A DNA stretch of 17,186 nucleotides from Myxococcales bacterium (GTDB taxonomy: Bacteria; Myxococcota_A; UBA9160; JALSIO01): positions 1 through 17,186 of the forward strand of contig JALSIO010000448.1 in the NCBI GenBank assembly GCA_026989995.1. The letters run 5' to 3'. Under the pieces are notes generated by a model. It had not been told where the DNA came from. It ran no database searches and saw only the letters and a program-made list of their open reading frames with translations. The position numbers were made by a program, and so were the translations under genes. Below, piece after piece: positions 14,583 to 17,186 of this stretch. Position 1 is the first letter of the stretch. Each line of letters opens with the position of its first letter.

Positions 14583-16403
14583 TCACGGGGCGCCGCCGTC
14601 CGGGGGCCTGGCGAAGGCGGGGGCCGGGAGGCGGATGATGCCGTCCGGGCCGGTCTCGGGAGCCGCGCCCGCCGGCGCGAGCACGACGACCTGACGCCCC
14701 CGGCGGCGGTGACGGGCCCGCTCGCGGGCGGAGGGAGCCGGCGAGCCGTAGACCCGCACGGCCACGAAGGCTTCGAGCCAGGCCTCGAGATCCTCCGCGG
14801 CCCGGGCCCCGTAGACCGCAAAGGGGCCGGGCCCGAGGGAGCGAAGCTGCCGGAGCAGGGCCCGATGCGGCGCAGTCCGCGGGTCGACGGGAAGGACCCG
14901 GACGTCCGGCCGGGCGAGCAGCGCCTGCCGCAGGCCGGGAGGCTCGCCGGGCAGGGGATCGCGCCCGTAGAGCGCCACCCGGTAGCCGCGCTCCCGCGCG
15001 AGGCCGAGGAGGCGCTCGTCGGGGAGCCCGCGCTCGAAACCGGCCCGGGCGTAGAACCGGGCCTCGGCCGGGGATGGCACCGAGAACACGACCCACGGGC
15101 CGCCGGGGAGCTCGGACACCCTCGCCCCGAGACTCCGGAGCTCCTCCGCGAGCACGAGGACGCGCGGCCGTGGCTCCCACGGGCGCCACGCGCGGAGCCC
15201 GTCGTGGAGGGCTCCGAGGACGAGTCCGGCGCCCAGGATCCACGCCGCAGCCCGGCGACGGGAGCCCTCCGGAAGCCCGGCCGGCAGCACCGCCACCGCG
15301 CCGAGCGCGCTCCAGACTGCGGGGGCCGCGACGAAGACGTAGGAATCCATCTTCGTCGGAGCCACGGAGAAGACGGCGTAGGTCACCGCGATCCACGCCA
15401 GCAGCGCGAGCCCCCGGCCCGGCTCCCGGAGGGCCCGGACGGCGAAGAGCGCGAGCGCCAGCGGGGCGAGGGGGCCGAAGTGGTCCGGCAGGTTCTCCAG
15501 GTGGAAGGTCCACGGGCCGCCCTGCCCGTCCACCACGTGCGTGAAGTACCGGAGCGCGCGCCGGGTGGCCCAGGCGGCGTGCTCCGGGAAGGCGTGCGCC
15601 GTGTACAGCCGCCACGGAACGAAGACTGCCGCGGCGCTCGCGGCAGCGAGCAGGCCCGCCGCCAGGCGGCGCCGCCAGGACAGGCGTTCCACCAGGAGAG
15701 CCGTGCCGAAGGCGACGAGCGCCACCAGCGCCGGGGCATCCTTGGTGAGCACCCCGTATCCGGTGGCCAGGCCGCACCCCGCGGCCAGCACCCAGCCCGA
15801 GGGGGCGGCCCGCAGGCGCCGCGCCGCGAGCACCCCGAGAAGCGCGGCCAGCTCCACGAAGAAGGCCACGAGCGTGTCGACGTGGTCCGTCGCCCGCAGC
15901 CCGGAGGCGACCAGGGCGCTCCGCCCGTTCCAGGCGTGGAAGCCGGCCGCGACGAGACCCGCGGGGGTGCCGAAAAAGTGCCGGCCGAGCGCGAAGGTGC
16001 AGAGCACCCCGAGCCATGCGGCGAACAGGCTGGGAATCCGCACGGCGTGCTCGTCGGGGCCGAGCAGCGCGAGGGAGGCGGAAATCGGCCAGAGCGCCCC
16101 CGGCGGCTTGTGGAGCCACAGGTGGCTCTCGGTCCAGGCCGAGGGAGGGTGGTCCTCGAGCGGAAACTCGTTCAGGGTCGGTCGGAGCGGGTGTTCGACC
16201 AGGTTGCGGGCGACGACGGCGTGGTAGCGCTCGTCCCACTTGCCGAGCCAGGCCCGATCCGAGAGGTCGGCCCGGAAGACGAGGCCGGCTAGGGCCAGCA
16301 GGAGCGCGGCGGCACAGGGCCGGCGTCGACGCGCGAGGACGGCGGCCGCCCCCGTGGCGGCAAGGGCCGCCCCGGCCGCGAGGGGGGCCTGCAGATCCAC
16401 CAT
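14583..16403 (-). CDS. ArnT/PMT_2-type membrane glycosyltransferase
   Basis: Polytopic inner-membrane enzyme of the GT-C fold, expected to move a sugar from a polyprenyl-phosphate donor to an envelope acceptor (lipid, glycan or protein). The ATG at 16403 is preceded by GGAGGGG (16414-16408). The first periplasmic loop has WDERYHAVVARNLVEH (56-71) with the Asp-Glu pair typical of ArnT/PMT catalytic sites, then LWLHKPPGALW (95-105), the HKPP motif of the PMT_2 group. Several hydrophobic segments follow to about residue 400, including TKDAPALVALVAFGTALLV (220-238). The last 200 residues are a soluble C-terminal domain. 606 residues. It converges on the ArsR-methyltransferase gene with only 22 bases between the stops. 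The donor and acceptor cannot be told from sequence. Confidence 0.85.
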   Translation of the reverse strand: MVDLQAPLAAGAALAATGAAAVLARRRRPCAAALLLALAGLVFRADLSDRAWLGKWDERYHAVVARNLVEHPLRPTLNEFPLEDHPPSAWTESHLWLHKPPGALWPISASLALLGPDEHAVRIPSLFAAWLGVLCTFALGRHFFGTPAGLVAAGFHAWNGRSALVASGLRATDHVDTLVAFFVELAALLGVLAARRLRAAPSGWVLAAGCGLATGYGVLTKDAPALVALVAFGTALLVERLSWRRRLAAGLLAAASAAAVFVPWRLYTAHAFPEHAAWATRRALRYFTHVVDGQGGPWTFHLENLPDHFGPLAPLALALFAVRALREPGRGLALLAWIAVTYAVFSVAPTKMDSYVFVAAPAVWSALGAVAVLPAGLPEGSRRRAAAWILGAGLVLGALHDGLRAWRPWEPRPRVLVLAEELRSLGARVSELPGGPWVVFSVPSPAEARFYARAGFERGLPDERLLGLARERGYRVALYGRDPLPGEPPGLRQALLARPDVRVLPVDPRTAPHRALLRQLRSLGPGPFAVYGARAAEDLEAWLEAFVAVRVYGSPAPSARERARHRRRGRQVVVLAPAGAAPETGPDGIIRLPAPAFARPPDGGAP

Positions 16404-16595
16404 GGAGCCCCTCCGGCGCACGCCGCCGACCCGGCCGCCGTGCGCAGCGACCGACACGGCGCAAGACCGCGGCCCGGTTGGCGGCTGGGGGAGCGGTGGC
16501 CGAACTTTAGGCGCGGCGTTCCCGGTCGTCACCGCGGGCCGGGGCCCGCCCCCCGTCCCCGGCCCGTGAGGCCATCCGGGAGAGCCAGCCACTCG
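16404..16595. other. Divergent intergenic region (glycosyltransferase / HAD hydrolase)
   Basis: About 190 bases separate two divergent genes. A 7-base perfect inverted repeat (GCGCACG at 16416-16422, CGTGCGC at 16439-16445, 16-base spacer) lies in the presumed 5' leader of the glycosyltransferase gene, just upstream of its Shine-Dalgarno. It might form a hairpin or bind a dimeric regulator, though at this GC content it may be chance. No clear promoter was found for the rightward gene. Confidence 0.4.
16504..16532 (-). promoter_or_regulatory. Possible sigma-70 promoter for the glycosyltransferase gene
   Basis: On the minus strand GTGACG (16532-16527) and TAAAGT (16509-16504) are each 4 of 6 matches to the -35 and -10 consensus, with an ideal 17-base spacer. 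The ACTTTA stretch is one of the few AT-rich spots in this very GC-rich intergenic region. Transcription would start near 16497, giving a leader of about 95 bases. Confidence 0.3.
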
Positions 16596-17186
16596 ATGCC
16601 GGTGCGCCCCGACGAAGCCGCCCCGCCGCCGGGCTCCCCGCCGGTCCGGGCCGTCCTCTTCGACGCGGCGGGCACCCTCATCCGGCCGCGGGAGGGGCCC
16701 GGGGTGGTCTACGCCCGGGCGGCCTCGCGGCAGGGGATCGCCATCTCGCCCTGGCGCCTCGACGACGCCTTCGTCCGGGCGCTGCGGGCCGCGCCTCCCA
16801 TGGCCTTTCCGGAAGCGCCCCGGAAGGCCCGACCCGGGCTCGAAAAGGCGTGGTGGCGGGAGCGGCTGCGGGAGGTCCTGCGTGCGGCGGACTCCACCGC
16901 CCGCCTTCCCGACTTCGACGCCTTCTTCGAGGAGGTGTTCGACCTCTACGCCCGGCCCGACGCCTGGGAGCCCGTTGCCGGGGCCCGGGAGGTCCCTGCC
17001 GCGCTTCGGCGGCGCGGGCTGCGCACCGGGGTGCTCTCGAACTTCGACCACCGTCTTCCTCGGATCCTCGAGGGACTCGGCCTCGCTTCGGGCTTCGATG
17101 CCGTCGTGCTGCCGGTCGAGACCGGCCTCCTGAAGCCCGACCCGGGCGCCTTCCTCGCCGCCGCGACGGCGCTCGGCGTGCCGCCG
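16596..17186 (+). CDS. HAD-superfamily hydrolase (partial, runs off right edge)
   Basis: Open reading frame of 197 codons with no stop before the window ends. Motif I is LFDAAGTL (21-28) with the nucleophile D23; motif II is GVLSNFD (145-151) with S148; motif III is LLKPDPGAF (178-186) with K180. Between motifs I and II is an alpha-helical cap (about 35-125), as in subfamily IA enzymes such as haloacid dehalogenases and the REG-2/HDHD3 group. The usual second Asp of motif I (DxD) is Ala (A25), so the general acid of ordinary HAD phosphatases is missing. The start at ATG 16596 is uncertain; an in-frame GTG at 16566 is possible. The substrate is unknown. Confidence 0.85.
   Translation, partial: MPVRPDEAAPPPGSPPVRAVLFDAAGTLIRPREGPGVVYARAASRQGIAISPWRLDDAFVRALRAAPPMAFPEAPRKARPGLEKAWWRERLREVLRAADSTARLPDFDAFFEEVFDLYARPDAWEPVAGAREVPAALRRRGLRTGVLSNFDHRLPRILEGLGLASGFDAVVLPVETGLLKPDPGAFLAAATALGVPP

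Noticed and set aside
14223..16292. Long + strand open frame crossing the regulator and the glycosyltransferase
   Set aside because: It runs out of frame through the methyltransferase domain and then antisense through a well-supported membrane glycosyltransferase; its translation is low-complexity.
16404..17051. Upstream extension of the glycosyltransferase open frame beyond 16403
   Set aside because: The extension is antisense to the HAD hydrolase with all its motifs and is low-complexity; the ATG at 16403 has a good ribosome site and leads into the first hydrophobic segment.

Overview
The window is very GC-rich (roughly three quarters G+C by eye) and is dominated by one compact operon on the + strand for a complete type II secretion system (T2SS) core, gspC-D-E-F-G-H-I-J-K-L-M-N, at about 428-13613. 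Gene order, an AsmA-like GspN at the end, and a long PilM/PilN-like GspL resemble T2SS loci of GC-rich deltaproteobacterial-type lineages (Myxococcota, Desulfobacterota, Binatota and relatives). That lineage call is an inference; no rRNA or other phylogenetic marker is in the window.

Layout. 1-37 (-): the first 12 codons of a gene whose protein begins like DnaK (KIIGI[D]), running off the left edge. 38-427: non-coding region between divergent genes, which must hold promoters for both directions. 428-13613 (+): gspC to gspN, tightly packed, with 4-base stop/start overlaps at D/E, I/J, J/K and L/M, a 14-base overlap at H/I, and gaps of 2-31 bases elsewhere. 13610-14560 (+): an ArsR-type helix-turn-helix protein fused to a SAM-dependent methyltransferase (SahR-like architecture), starting inside the gspN stop codon and so probably translated with the operon. 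14583-16403 (-): an ArnT/PMT_2-type membrane glycosyltransferase convergent with the operon, only 22 bases away. 16404-16595: second divergent intergenic region with a plausible sigma-70 promoter on the minus strand. 16596-17186 (+): a HAD-superfamily hydrolase truncated by the right edge.

How the genes work together. GspC (inner membrane, HR and PDZ domains) links the inner-membrane platform to the GspD secretin in the outer membrane. GspE (ATPase), GspF, GspL and GspM form the inner-membrane assembly motor. GspG (major) and GspH, I, J, K (minor) form the periplasmic pseudopilus. GspN is an accessory envelope protein. The prepilin peptidase (GspO/PilD), the pilotin (GspS) and GspA/B are not in the window and must be encoded elsewhere or be absent.

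Most notable points: a C-terminal SPOR-like (peptidoglycan-binding type) domain fused to the GspD secretin; Arg/Ala-rich basic linkers in both GspC and GspD; a GspJ with an acidic, cysteine-containing C-terminal extension; a GspI with Ala instead of Gly before the prepilin cleavage site; and a SahR-like regulator joined translationally to the secretion operon. I found no mobile element, CRISPR array, tRNA or rRNA.
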